A stretch of DNA of 64,000 nucleotides from Pictodentalium vernedei (GCA_031216915.1 CM062288.1:180260596-180324595); one strand, 5' to 3'; positions 33,430 to 43,910 are shown, counted from the stretch's first letter. The notes: generated by a model not told the origin, from the sequence alone. Made by a program: numbers and translations.

Positions 33430-34330
33430 TAAGCCCAAGATGTAGACAGCGCTCTTACTTCATACCCCAAAATCTTAAGCACAGACTGCTGAGATGAAGA
33501 TAATTTATCCTAAGCAGTATGGATAGTTAATTGAATCCACCTTGCAATAGAATGGACCGTAATGTCCTTTCTATTAGGCATCAAAGACAGAAAGAAACTC
33601 TTATGTCCCTTTCTGATAAACTCAGATCTATGTTTATAAATACGCATAGCTCTGACTGGACAAAGTAAAGGCCTATGACCGTCTGAAGACGGAAGAGCCT
33701 TAATAACAATAGGTTCAGGGTACTTATTAGGAGCCTGATTCTTAGCCAAAAATCCAATATTAGTAGTCAAAGTAATAGTATTACCAACACTACGATAGTG
33801 AGAACCATCAACAGATAGTACATGAAGCTCACTAACTCTTCTAGCAGAAGAGAAGGCAAAGAGAAAAGCTGTCTTATAAGATAAGTATTTGAAATCCACT
33901 GTGTCAAGAAGCTCAAAAGGCGCTTCTTTTAGCTTCAGAAGAACCCAAGCTAAATTCCACTTAGGAATTAACCAAAGGGTTCTAGGTCTATTTATCGAAA
34001 AGTTTTTCACTAACTTAGATAAAGAGACATTAGATCCAATCTGTAAGCTATCATGGTGAGCATAGGTATCCGATAGCATAGACCTATAACCCTTAATAGT
34101 TATTGGCTGCAGTTTGATCTCGTCAAACAAGTAGACCAAAAAATTAGCAATGTCTGGAATGGAGGGATCATAGATATCAATAGAATGATCCCTACACCAA
34201 TGAGAGAAAACCTTCCACTTAGCAGCATAATTTAGCGAAGAGGAGGTCCTCCTACAGTTAGAAATTGCGTCCACTGCTCGTCCTGTAAAATGCTTGCCGT
34301 GCAAGAAGGACCACACAACGGAAATATGTG
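33430..34330 (-). pseudogene. tyrosine recombinase of element C (inactivated)
   Basis: A 368-codon frame (33510-34616) carries an out-of-frame N-terminus, then from about 34310 the recombinase: LHGKHFTGRAVDAISNCR, LNYAAKWKVFSHWCRDHS, FLVYLFDEIKLQPITIKG and R-S-M-L-S-D-T-Y. The catalytic domain follows, with SARRVSELHVLSVDGSHY (first Arg near 33840), F-L-A-K-N-Q-A-P and LLCPVRAMRIY. The frame stops at 33510 after IARWIQLTIHTA. Beyond the stop, at 33450-33463, box II reads Y-E-V-R-A-L-S-T-S-W-A-Y, so the catalytic His is Tyr. The Tyr-containing C-terminus is not recognisable. It is the longest recombinase frame in the window. Confidence 0.88.
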
Positions 34331-35080
34331 AAGGTTGAGACCTTGCGGATTGTGATGCAGTGTGCGCGATTTCCCCTGCAAAAGAAGGTCCTCCCATGGA
34401 GGAAGCTTCCACGGAATGTCCCACAACAGACACCTGAGTAGATTTATCCATGGTCTCTGGGGTGACAGAGATGCTACCAACAGAATCTTGCAGTGAGATT
34501 GCTTGATTTTTAGCAATATCTGTTGAATCAACGGAGCTGGAGGATACGCGTATCCTATCATTCCGTCCCAAGAGATCAAGAAGGTGTCTACTGCAAACGC
34601 TCGAGGATCTGGGCATGGCGACACATACATCTGCAACTGATTATTGAGATGTGTTGCAAATAAGTCTATCATAGGACGATCCCATTGGTAGCAAATCTGA
34701 TTGAATACTCGTTTGTTGAGAGTCCACTCTGAAGACCTTTCCGAGAAAGGGAGTCCGCTATAACGTTCAGACGACCCGGAATATGACGGACCGACAAAAG
34801 AACTTGATGCTCTAGGACAAATAGAAGGATTCTTTCTGTTAGATTGAACAACGGAATGGAATGAGTGCCTCCCTGGTTCCGGATATATGCTACTACTGTC
34901 AAATTGTCGGACAGAATTTGAACATGCGAATTCTGAATGATGTTCATCCTCTGACGTAGCGCAAGCCAAACTGACATCATCTCTTTGATGTTTATGTGCT
35001 TGTTTAGGAACTGAGGATCCCAAAGACCCTGGCACCTCGAATCTGTTGGGCTCAAAGTTATGCCCCAACCTGACTCGCAT
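34232..35080 (-). pseudogene. RNase H and Dam-like methyltransferase region of element C
   Basis: The RNase H lies in the frame that ends at 34669: HINIKEMMSVWLALRQ, Q-I-L-S-D-N-L-T-V-V-A-Y-I-R-N-Q-G-G-T-H-S and RHIPGRLNVIADSLSRKG. The methyltransferase-like region is in another frame (34232-35080, second half): WTLNKRVFNQICYQWDRP, M-I-D-L-F-A-T-H-L-N-N-Q-L, CPDPRAFAVDTFLISWDG, I-G-Y-A-Y-P-P and ILLVASLSPQRPW. A single frameshift near 34735 separates the two. A second shift near 34310 separates this region from the recombinase. Confidence 0.85.
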
Positions 35081-36099
35081 CCGTCATTATCGTAAAAATC
35101 GGATCCGGCAGTTGCAGTGGTACTCCCTGAGTTAACCACTGAATATCTGCCCAAGTCTGAATCTCTTGTTTCACTTGCTTCGACAAGACGATGTTCGTTT
35201 CGAGCAAATGAGTCTTCACACTCCAGTTGTGAGTAAAAAATATCTGGAGTGGACGAGTGCGTAGTCGCCCCATCGTAATAAGATCCGCAGCGGCTCCACA
35301 CAAACCTGTCAGTTGCATGAATTCTCTCGCTGTTACTACATCTGAGTGAAGACAAAAGCAAGCGTAACAACTGACTAATTTCGCTCTGGTTAACGGCAGA
35401 CGAACGAGATTGTTGTGCATCTCGAAGCTCATTCCCAGGTGGGTGAATGACTTGGACGGCACTAGATCCGACTTCTTTTCGTTTACTATGAAACCGAGGC
35501 GTTGGAGCAATTGAAGCAGACTCTGAACATCGTTCTGAAGCGTTAACTTGTTGGCGTACCTCTGAAGAATGTGGTCCAAGTAGGCCGACGTTACCACAGA
35601 CGAATGAGCTTGGAAATGAGTCATTACCGAGTTCATTATTCGAGTGAATGCCCAGGGCACTAGATTCAGACCGAAGCACATTGCGAAGATACTTTCTGAA
35701 CGCCGGATGTACCATGACGTGAAAGTACGCATCCTTGAGATCTATGATCACAGCATAATCGTTCACTCGAATGCTCGCTCCGACCGATCGGATGGTCTCC
35801 ATATATAATTTCAGAGGCATGATCAGCTTGTTTATCCAGCTCAGATCTATAACTGGACGAAACGAGCCGTCTGGTTTTGGAACCAGAAACAGGTGACTGT
35901 AGAAACCTGGAGATTCCTGGTTTTCTATGACCTCTATAGCGTTCTTATCCAGAAGAGATTGAACTTCTGATAGAAGCGATTCTCTCTTCTGAACGTTTGA
36001 CGGAAGCGGAGTCCAACGTGGACTTCGAGTTAACAGAGGTTTTTCCTTGAAGGACAGTTTTAGACCTTCGGAAATCACCCCCTTGCACCCATGGGTCAT
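35058..36099 (-). pseudogene. reverse transcriptase of element C (frameshifted)
   Basis: From 36099 leftward the frame gives L-L-D-K-N-A-I-E-V-I, FYSHLFLVPKPDGSFRP, V-I-D-L-S-W-I-N-K, METIRSVGASIR and DLKDAYFHVMVHPAF (motif A intact). A frameshift near 35690 moves the palm to another frame: M-C-F-G-L-N-L-V-P-W-A-F, S-A-Y-L-D-H-I-L-Q-R (YxDD box as YLDH, about 35580), LLQRLGFIVNEKKSDL, FTHLGMSFE and L-T-G-L-C-G-A-A-A-D-L-I. The reading returns to the first frame near 35065 for RNase H. Apart from these two compensating shifts the RT is nearly complete. Confidence 0.9.
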
Positions 36100-36239
36100 C
36101 CGTAATTGACAACCAATTGGTTAAGAATCTCGACAGCCTTCTGCCGACTGGAACGCAATAGAGGTTTAGACAATCACCTCCTGGCCCTGCGAGGCTTGCG
36201 GGAGGAGAAACCATGTCTTCCATGACCCGCACCTCGCCC

Positions 36240-38161
36240 AGTCGACCTAGGGGCGTCTAACCGGTTATCTCAGCCAGCATAACGGCCCCTACCGGAGTCG
36301 CTACTCTGACGGTCTCTGGAGTAAGACGTAGAGGCTTTCTCAGATCCTCTATAGGAACTTCCCTTGGACGTATTCTCCCCCGATGTGCCTGCCTTACTCC
36401 TCTCTGCTGAGTCCGACTTTTTTGAAGCAGATTTAAAAAGCAGAGAATCCGAAGCCTTCTTAGTAATCTGATCATAGATTATAGAAAGCTTTCCGTCGAA
36501 GAGAAGCTCTCCGGAGACTGGAGTGACTCAAAGAGAGTTTGTCACCTTACTATCCACTCTTGTGGATGCAGCCAGGGCAGCATCACGTCTGACTAACTCC
36601 AGATTTGCCACTGAAAGGGCGGAGTTATACATAGAATATGCTATAGCCCTCGAAAGAACTCTCAAGGAAGTTTGAACATCCTGGAATTCTTTCCCTTCGA
36701 GACATAATGTTAATGCTCTGGTAAGGTGATCTGCGTAAGATAATGCGTCTAAATTAATTCTATTAGACGAGATTGTTGTCTCCAGCGTACTGGAGTTAAT
36801 AGACATGGACGGCGGCAATGACAACTCCAAGTATTCTGCCTGGTCGCCCAAACGCAGAGGAACCCTTGGCACGCCCTGTCCTGCCGTTTCAAATTTATTT
36901 CTAATATTGATGAAAGGCAGCTGTATAGCGTGAGGCGATAAGAAACCGGATTTGCCAGTCTTAGAGGCTAGCTTGAATATAGAGTCATTCAAAAGTTCAA
37001 ATGTCCGCGTGACATTACTGGACTGGGTCGGAAACTCAGGTGCAATGTCCCTATTCCGGCCGAAAAAGTCTGTGTCCAGTGACGCTATCAGTCTCTTATC
37101 TGGTAATGCAGCATTTTGGTCCGGAGGAACAACTTCTGGAAGGTGCTGCCGGATGAAATCTACGGCCACCTTATGTTGTTCAGAAAGGGAAAATTCCAGC
37201 TCCGCTGTTTCCCTTTCACCATCCGACTGGACCACATGAGATTCTCGGTCGTCCCATTCTGACTCTGCAGGGAAGCGAACCGACCGAGCTTCCTCAGACA
37301 ATTCCTGTTCTGAAAAAGTTTCTGATGGCTGCTGGGATGCTGCAATGAGTTGAGCTATCTGTGATAGCAAGTCCGTCACGGAGGCCTGTGGAGCTGCGGT
37401 CTTACATGATTTAGCCGCTGGAAGCTCCTGGGACGTTAATTCCTGCATACTTCTTTTATGCAAATGTCCCGACTGGTAAGGCCTCGTGTCCTTGGCTACT
37501 GGATGGCGTGACCTGATCGACGTGGAATCCCTGGTCGGTGAAGCAGGCTGGATATCAGTGGTCACATAGCCAAGTTGCAGGCGTGTGTGCTGCCGTGAGG
37601 ATGGGGAAGCCAATAGACTAGCCGTGTCAGATTGTCTATATGACAGAGTGCGGTCATGTGTGCTGCCGTGAGGATGAAGAATCCAGTAGACTAGCCGTGT
37701 CGGACTGTCTATATGACGGAGCATCCCGAGGAGTGGATGTATGCTCCGACTGACGAACGTTACGTACAACAACATCTGGTCCCAGATGTTGTTGTAAGAG
37801 AGAGGGGCCTCTCTCTCTTGCGGTCCGGGCAGACCTGGACGAGCTAGGTACCGGACTGACTGGCTTTCTCCGTTCCATCCTTGGATCCGTCGTCGCCAGG
37901 TGTGCACGATCCATGTTTATAGTGCTCGCAACACCTGATCTCCTTTCCTGGACTGCAACGGACGTACCCGGCGTCACAACCATTTCGTGAATGATTGCTT
38001 CACCGCGCAAGCTAGCGGGCGACAATGCTGTCGATCCTACTATGGGCATCTTAGGCATTTGCCGAATTTCTTCACTTTAGCCGCTAGCTCTTCATTTGTC
38101 TGCGATGACGGAGGCACACTTCTTGAAGACATCACGGAAACGTCACCCTGTTCTTGTTCCT
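36240..38161 (-). pseudogene. gag-like gene, main part, of element C
   Basis: The longest gag frame in the window, 459 codons (36528-37907), plus an upstream frame (37654-38058). The two are offset by a 73-bp tandem duplication at about 37584-37730. Near the C-terminus the frame has L-S-Y-A-D-H-L-T-R-A-L and S-V-A-N-L-E-L-V-R-R-D-A-A-L, the gag signature shared with A, B and F. After the 36528 stop, about 36480-36240 continues with a Ser/Lys/Arg-rich linker that matches F's linker at 45013-45282. At the 5' side a candidate 3' splice site (TTTTACAG ending at 38162 on the minus strand) could join this to the Cys/His exon at 38257-38383. Confidence 0.75.
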
Positions 38162-38256
38162 CTGTAAAAGAGAGTGAAAAACTAGAGTGACCCTGTGGTG
38201 AGAGGAAGGCATGGACCTCTCACCACTAACAATACACCGTGACACACGTCTCTAAC

Positions 38257-38383
38257 GTTTGTCATTCCAGTTGGCACACACAGAGCAAGAATTAGTGCGA
38301 GTACACTGACTACAAGAAATACACTGAGCATGAGAATCAGAGGAAGACTTCCTCGAATTACAATTTGAACAAAATTCTTTCAT
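38257..38383 (-). CDS. Cys/His-rich N-terminal exon of element C gag
   Basis: From the ATG at 38383 the frame reads M-K-E-F-C-S-N-C, then HAQCISCSQC, T-R-T-N-S-C-S-V-C-A-N-W. The spacing is C-x2-C-x9-H-x2-C-x2-C-x2-C-x5-C-x2-C-x2-W, identical to the N-terminus of element D gag at 63484. The module looks like a treble-clef or double zinc-binding finger. The frame stops three codons after Trp unless the sequence from 38256 (GTTAGA) to 38162 (TTTTACAG) is removed as an intron of about 95 nt. In that case it continues as Q-E-Q-E-Q-G-D-V-S-V for about 38 codons. The donor is weak in C but strong (GTGAGT) in D. Confidence 0.7.
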
Positions 38384-39270
38384 TTTGAAAAAATTTTAAC
38401 AGTCATCGTACTCGCACTAACCCTTGAAAACAAAATACATGATAATAATATAATCCATTCAAACATTTCCAAAAATAATTCAAAAGAAAAAATTTTTTCG
38501 AAAAAATTTCAAGATGAGCCCAAGTTTCCAATGGGAACGATGAGTCCAAATGGATCCCAAAAAAGCCTAAGTGTGGACAAAAGTTTTAAAACATGTCTAA
38601 AAATTAATGTTACACTTACGGACAATACAATGTATCTGGCTATGAGCAGAACTAAATAGAAGACAAGGAATCACTGTCAGAAGTAACCATTGTCAACGTA
38701 AACAAAAGTGAATAAAAACTGGAAACAAGACTCCAGGCACTGAAAATATGGCCCGAAATCAGTAACCAATTTTAACACTATCCGATGTAAAACAGAGGCT
38801 TCCTGAGAAGAAACTGCAGTACATTGGATGGTAGATGCATAACTGAAACGCCTAACCACCCTAGGGTGAGGACGTAACCATGGGGAAAAACAGAATAAAC
38901 ATTCTGTTACCAAGCCAAAACTCCCAAGGAATTTCAGTAAAAATAATTACAAAAATTATGCCAAAAGCATGGGAGAATAGCAAGGGGGATATTAAGGAAA
39001 GGGAGAGAGGAAACACTGAACAAACAATGGAAATTTCATAGCAAGAATGAAAATATCAGGCCCATGCCCCGAAATTAGGGAACATGAAATAATTTTGCAT
39101 AAAAATTATAAGTTACAGCCCTGAACACATCCTTCCACTGTTCCTTCCTCTCATCCTTTTATTTCATCCTTAGATCCACCATTTCTCTCATGATTATGTG
39201 TCTGGCATTATTTAAACTGAGATTTTAAGCACAGATATCAGTGTGATGTTACTGATTGAAGGGCCAAACA
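38384..39270 (-). other. 5' leader of element C
   Basis: AT-rich non-coding sequence between the terminal repeat and the gag start. No coding or promoter motif can be assigned with confidence. Confidence 0.5.
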
Positions 39271-39462
39271 AAGAATGAGGATTTGGCTCCAATTTCGGTG
39301 CTTCCTGGACACTGCGCATGCGCAGTGGACAAAAGTATGGAGGACCACATAGGACATCTATTTTTTTGGATTTTGATGTAAATTTTGGGGATTGGGGGGA
39401 GCAAAATTTGTGTTTGGCCCTAGAATTTAAGAGTTAGCACCAGCTAAGTCTGGGTCATTGGT
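39271..39462 (-). repeat. terminal inverted repeat of element C (5' side of the element)
   Basis: The reverse complement of 32565-32777. It includes GCGCATGCGCAGTGG, GGACCACATAGGACATC and GTTAGCACCAGCTAAG. F's terminal repeats are related (GCGCATGCGTGGAGAG at 48139). Confidence 0.9.
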
Positions 39463-39475
39463 ACAGTATAAAAAT

Positions 39476-39505
39476 ATAAATTTTGGAATAAAAATTTAAT
39501 TTTTT
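39476..39505 (+). mobile_element. last 30 bp of DIRS element A
   Basis: ATAAATTTTGGAATAAAAAT... matches the reverse complement of the second half of A's ICR (32180-32215), with a couple of differences. The H6 array resumes directly after it. Confidence 0.85.
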
Positions 39506-39858
39506 GCAAATTTTGTGCTTGATAGTGCAATAACTTAAACGTCAACCGATTCAATTCATTTTTGTTATATGGTTTTCTTAGAAGATTATCTCAATTGAGT
39601 TCAAAAACAGGCATGGTCCAATATACGACAGCAAAATTATTGGGCTGACTTGGTCATTTTTTGTGAATTTTGTGCCTGATAGCGCGATAACTCAAACAAA
39701 CATCAACCGATCCAATTCATTTTCTTTATGTGGGTTTCCAGGAACATTTTCTTGATCGAGTTCGAAAATGGGCTCGGTTCATTTTTTTTTTAGTTCATAG
39801 CCACCGTTGCGTTAGACACAAAAACTCGACCCTGCATCGACGATGCAAACCCTTGTTT
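39506..39858 (+). mobile_element. HINE-type element H6, right part
   Basis: Two more units ('ttttgtgcttgatagtgcaa', 'aaacatcaaccgatccaatt') are followed by AAAACTCGAC, which is complementary to the 5' GTCGAGTT, then a hairpin GCATCG-A-CGATGC and CCTTGTTTTA. This is the 3' end of the element that begins at 18916. It ends only about 60 bp before the dynein exon at 39921. Confidence 0.7.
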
Positions 39859-39920
39859 TATTTTTTTTTTTTTTAAAGGGACAGGCTTTAAAATGATTTT
39901 TAGTGTGATTACTTTTGTAG

Positions 39921-40113
39921 ATTTACCAATGAACAAGATAAGAAATGGTTTGACGATGCATTGCTTTCTGTTACAAAAACCCACATAGGAGAAGAATATG
40001 TTGGTAAGATTCAGCAGGAGGGCTACTTTGTCGATTTTCTCAGAGAACCACCGGAGCCAACTGGAGAAGAAGCAGATGATGCATGCTTAGAAGCACCCCA
40101 GATTTATGAGATT
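39921..40113 (+). CDS. axonemal dynein heavy chain exon (AAA3-AAA4 linker), DNAH5/DNAH8 type
   Basis: The exon follows ACTTTTGTAG and ends at ATT|GTAATA. It starts with one base completing the Arg codon split at 9714, then reads F-T-N-E-Q-D-K-K-W-F-D-D-A-L, E-E-Y-V-G-K-I-Q, GYFVDFLREPPEPTGEEA and A-P-Q-I-Y-E-I. The Y-F-V-D-F-L-R-D/E-x-P-E segment followed by P-x-I-Y-E is characteristic of the DNAH5/DNAH8 branch. It ends in phase 0 and joins V-P-A-F-E-F-L of the next exon. The frame is intact although transposons lie about 60 bp upstream and 850 bp downstream. Confidence 0.93.
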
Positions 40114-40959
40114 GTAATAATTTGATAATCATTAGTTTAATATTATTTATCCAACATAAAGAAAGTTTTGAGGCCTAATGTGCAAGCAAATGCTACATTG
40201 GTGGGTGATATGATGGTAGCTTGTATACAGCAGCTGAAGTACAGCTACATGCAAATGGCAGTTACTGCCTTTGCTTGCTGGTATTCTCTCCTACATAAAC
40301 ATGCTAGATGTGGAACATTTTAAACAAAAATGCAGTCTGCATCTACTTCACTGCTTTAACATCTTTGCTGATTTATTTGGTCCAAACTACTTTCTAAAGG
40401 TCCTCTCATGATGATTACTCATCAGTTTTTTTTAACCTGAAAGTTCAATTGGTCAATTTTTGTCCATCATCATATTTGTCTTTGTAATTTCAGTTGAATT
40501 CTTTTAAAAAAAAAAAACACTTGAGGCCAATTTGTACCCAACTTGGTATGTATATTCTGAACAAAGAACAAACACAGGTTGTTCATTAAAGTTGCCCCAC
40601 TTCTATGGAACCCCCACAAGACCAGGGTCAAAGCTTGGTAGAAATTTCTCTTGAAATTTTCACTACCTGTGAACAGAACTTGGTGATATTTAGTATGCAG
40701 TATTCTTGGGGGCTGAAGTTTCAAATTTTACATACAGTTCCTGGGTTTACATTTGGGCTCTCTGATGGAGCTCAAATATTGAACAGGTACTCCTTTTACT
40801 CATTATTTAAAAATATCCACATGAATAACCTGTGTTCAGAATCATTTGAAATTTGGTATACCCTCTGCTTAGTGGTATAACATTTAAGGTTGTTTCAGTC
40901 CTGTTCCTGGATTCATATTTGGACTCTGTATGAGAGCTTGAACTTTGATATAAATTAGG
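40114..40959 (+). repeat. decayed AGCTCACC-family array units in dynein intron
   Basis: No gene. From about 40530 diverged units with 'cctgggtttacatttggg', 'atttagtatgcagtattctt' and 'gaacttggtgatattt' resemble the array of H5 (42380-43850). Element F is inserted in this old array at 40960. The array continues after 48316. Confidence 0.55.
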
Positions 40960-40975
40960 ATATTTTTACACTATA

Positions 40976-41171
40976 ACCCAATGGCCCAGACTAGCTGGTG
41001 CTAACTCAAAGTTATCAAGGGCCAAACACAAATTTTGAACCCCCCCAATCCCCAAAATTTGCTTGCAAAACCGAAAATTAAAAGTCCTATCTGGCCCTCC
41101 ATACATTTACTCTCCGAGACCGGCATTGGCATCAACATCATTCTTTGTAGAAGAGAGTACTACATAATAAT
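40976..41171 (+). repeat. left terminal inverted repeat of element F
   Basis: It includes CAATGGCCCAGACTAGCTGG, AAGGGCCAAACACAAATTTT and TTCTTTGTAGAAGAGAGTAC. It is the reverse complement of 48074-48283. Confidence 0.9.
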
Positions 41172-41698
41172 TCTTTGTTTGGTCCTAAAGTCAGAAACAA
41201 TGAACTGACATCTGTGCTTTAAAATCTCCTTTTTTGAGGATGCCAGACACAAATCAATGCAAAAATTGGTGGATACAAGGCTGTTATTGGATGAAGGAAG
41301 TGTTCATGGTGGTTTTGGACGTTCAGGGCTGTAACTTTATAATATCTATAAAATTATTTTATGTTTCCCAATTCCAGGACATATGCCTGACGTCATCATT
41401 TTTGGTAATGATTATTCCACTGTTTGTTAAGTATTCCTTCCCCATCCTTCCATGAACCCTTCCTGTTAAACTCTTAAGCTTTTGGGCTATTTTTTATTGA
41501 AATTTTTTCTGAAATTTCTTGAGAGTTTAGCATATATTACAGAATTTTATTCTGTTTTTCCCCAGAGTTACGTCCTACCCTAGTGGTGTTAGGTCATTTA
41601 GTCTTGCATCTTCTATCTAATGTATCCTTTTTTCTTCGTATGAAGACCTAGCTTTGCATCTGATAGCATTTTAATTGGATCTGACTTTGGGCCTTTTT

Positions 41699-43910
41699 AG
41701 CTCACCTGACTGAAAGTCAGGATGAGCTTTTCTTATCACTCTTCGTCCATTGTCCGTCGTCTGTCCTCCTGCGTGAAGGTGGTGTTTGAGCCTCTTTCTC
41801 CTAAACCACTGGCCACATTTTAATTAAATTTCATGTAAGTAGTGGTTATGTAGGGGCATTTTGATTTTTATCCAAAATAGGTTTCGGCTCATATTGAGCA
41901 GAGGTGTGGGGAAAAAATGGCCAAATTTTTTGAAAATCTTCTTCTAATGAACCACCAGTAGCAGAGACTTGATTTCTGGTATACAGAGTCCTTTTGAGGT
42001 TTAGAATCAAGTTTGTTCAAGAGAAGTTTGTCGGGCATTATTTGCCTTCGTTATGGGAGGGGCAAAAATTTTGGCCACGCCTAAAATTTCTATTTTCAGA
42101 ACCGAAACCGGTCGATTTGAACCAAATTTGATATGAGATGATAATGGGTTGTAAGTAGTTGATTGATGCAAAAAAAAAATTTCTCCTTGCCCCGTGGGAA
42201 CCTCAGGAGCTAAAAATAGGAAAAACCTTAAAACTGCCATATTTCCAAAACTACATGGCACAGAGAATTCTTATTTTGTATAAAGCTTACTTTTATCCAG
42301 TAGAATAGAATGGTTAAAAAAAATCCCTATCGGTTTGATCACAAGGTACTTTTTTCAGGACTTTTGAAAAAGTGCTGTGTCAGCACTTTTTAACACTGTT
42401 GGCAATGGGAAAAAGATTAAAAAATCTTCTTCTCCAGATCCAGCAGGCAGAATCTTTTGATATTTGGTATGCAACATTGTGGGGTGGATCTGATTGAAGT
42501 TTGTTCAAATCGGCTCCCTGGATTCATATTTGGGCTCACTATAGAAGCCCGAATTCGAACTTAGTGCATTTCAGGCAAATTTCTTAAAAAATCTTCTTCT
42601 CCAGATCGAGCCGGCAGAATCTTTTGATATTTGGCATGCAACATTGTGGGGGTGGATCTGATTGCAGTTTATTCAAATCGGCTCCCTGGGTTTATATTTG
42701 GGCTCAGTATAGAAGCTCGAATTCGAACTTAATGCATTTCAGGCAAATTTCTTAAAAAATCTTTTTCTCCAGATCCAGCAGAGAGAATCTTTTGATATTT
42801 GGTATGCAACATTGTGGGGTGGATCTGATTCAAGTTTGTTCAAATCAGCCCCCTGGGTTTATATTTGGGCTCAGTATAGAAGCTCGAATTCAAACTTAGT
42901 CCATTTCAGGCAAATTTCTTAAAAAATCTTCTTCTCCAGATCCAGCAGGCAGAATATTTTGATATTTGGTATGCAACATTGTGGGGTGGATCTCATTCAG
43001 ATTTGTTCAAATCGGCCCCCTGGGTTTATATTTGGGCTCACTATAGAAGCTCGAATTCGAACTTTGTGCATTTCAGGCAAATTTCTTAAAAAATCTTCTT
43101 CTCCAGATCCAGCAGGCAGAATCTTTTGATATTTGGTATGCAACATTGTGAGGTGGATCTGATTCAAGTTTGTTCAAATCGGCTCCCTAGATTCATATTT
43201 GGGCTCACTATAGAAGCTCGAATTTGAACTTAGTGCATTTCAGGCAAATTTCTTTGAAAATCTTCTTCTCAAGATCCAGCAGGCAGAATCTTTTGATATT
43301 GGGTATGTTTAGGGTGATGAGATTCAAGTTTGTTCAAGCCAAGTCCCGGGGTTCATATTTGGGTTCACTGTGGTAGCCCGAATTATAACTTGGTTCAAAA
43401 TGAGGAATTTTCTTTAAAAATCTTCTTCAGATCCTGCAGTTGGAATGTTTTGATATTTGATATGCAGCATCCTTCGGGGGGTGAGATTCAAGTTTGTTCA
43501 AGCCATGTCCCTAGGTCCATATTTGGACTCACTGTGGGAGCTTAAATTGTAACTTAGTTCAAAATGAGGAATGTTCTTTAAAAATCTTCTTCAGATCCAG
43601 CAGTCAGAATGTTTTGATATTTGGTGTGCAGCATCCTTAGGGGGGTGAGATTCAAGTTTGTTAAAGCCAAGTCCCTGGGTTCATATATGGGCTCCCTGTG
43701 GGAGCCCAAATTATAAATTAGTTCAATATGAGGAATATTCTTTAAAAATCTTCTTTTTTTTTTTTAGATCCACTGGTTAGAATCTTTGGATATTTGGTAT
43801 AAGCTTTTCTTAGGAGGAGCAGTTGCAACTTGTTGAAATCAATTCTCTGGGTTGATATTTAGGCTACCATGTCAGGTGAGCGCCCTCAGGTCCCTTGGGA
43901 CCTCTTGTTT
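41699..43910 (+). mobile_element. HINE-type element H5 inside element F
   Basis: It begins after a T-run with AGCTCACCTGACTGAAAGTC, a 5' hairpin (CCTGACT-GAA-AGTCAGG), then TTCGTCCATTGTCCGTCGTC. The core has about nine units of about 167 bp (CCAGATCC at 42434, 42601, 42769 and onward) carrying 'cagaatcttttgatatttgg' and 'cctgggtttatatttgggct'. It ends with GTCAGGTGAGC, complementary to the 5' terminus, the hairpin GGTCCC-TT-GGGACC and TCTTGTTT. It is a very common type of element in mollusc genomes from general knowledge. No protein is encoded. Confidence 0.75.

Larger units (their letters stand above)
32531..39475 (-). mobile_element. DIRS element C, nested in the right terminus of element A
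   Basis: A full-length DIRS copy in minus orientation with inverted terminal repeats (about 32565-32777 and 39271-39462), an ICR at 32850-32938 and, read leftward from 39475, gag, RT, RNase H/methyltransferase and recombinase. The junctions ATTATAAAAA|GTTAAAAAAA and AGTATAAAAAT|ATAAATTTT restore element A's terminus exactly when C is removed, with no target duplication. C and F share terminal sequences (CCCAGAC near AGCTGGTGCTAACTC), so they belong to one subfamily distinct from A and from B/D. Confidence 0.92.

Noticed and set aside
36952..37239. Plus-strand 95-codon frame opposite element C gag
   Set aside because: It is antisense to a well-supported gag frame and has no recognisable similarity.
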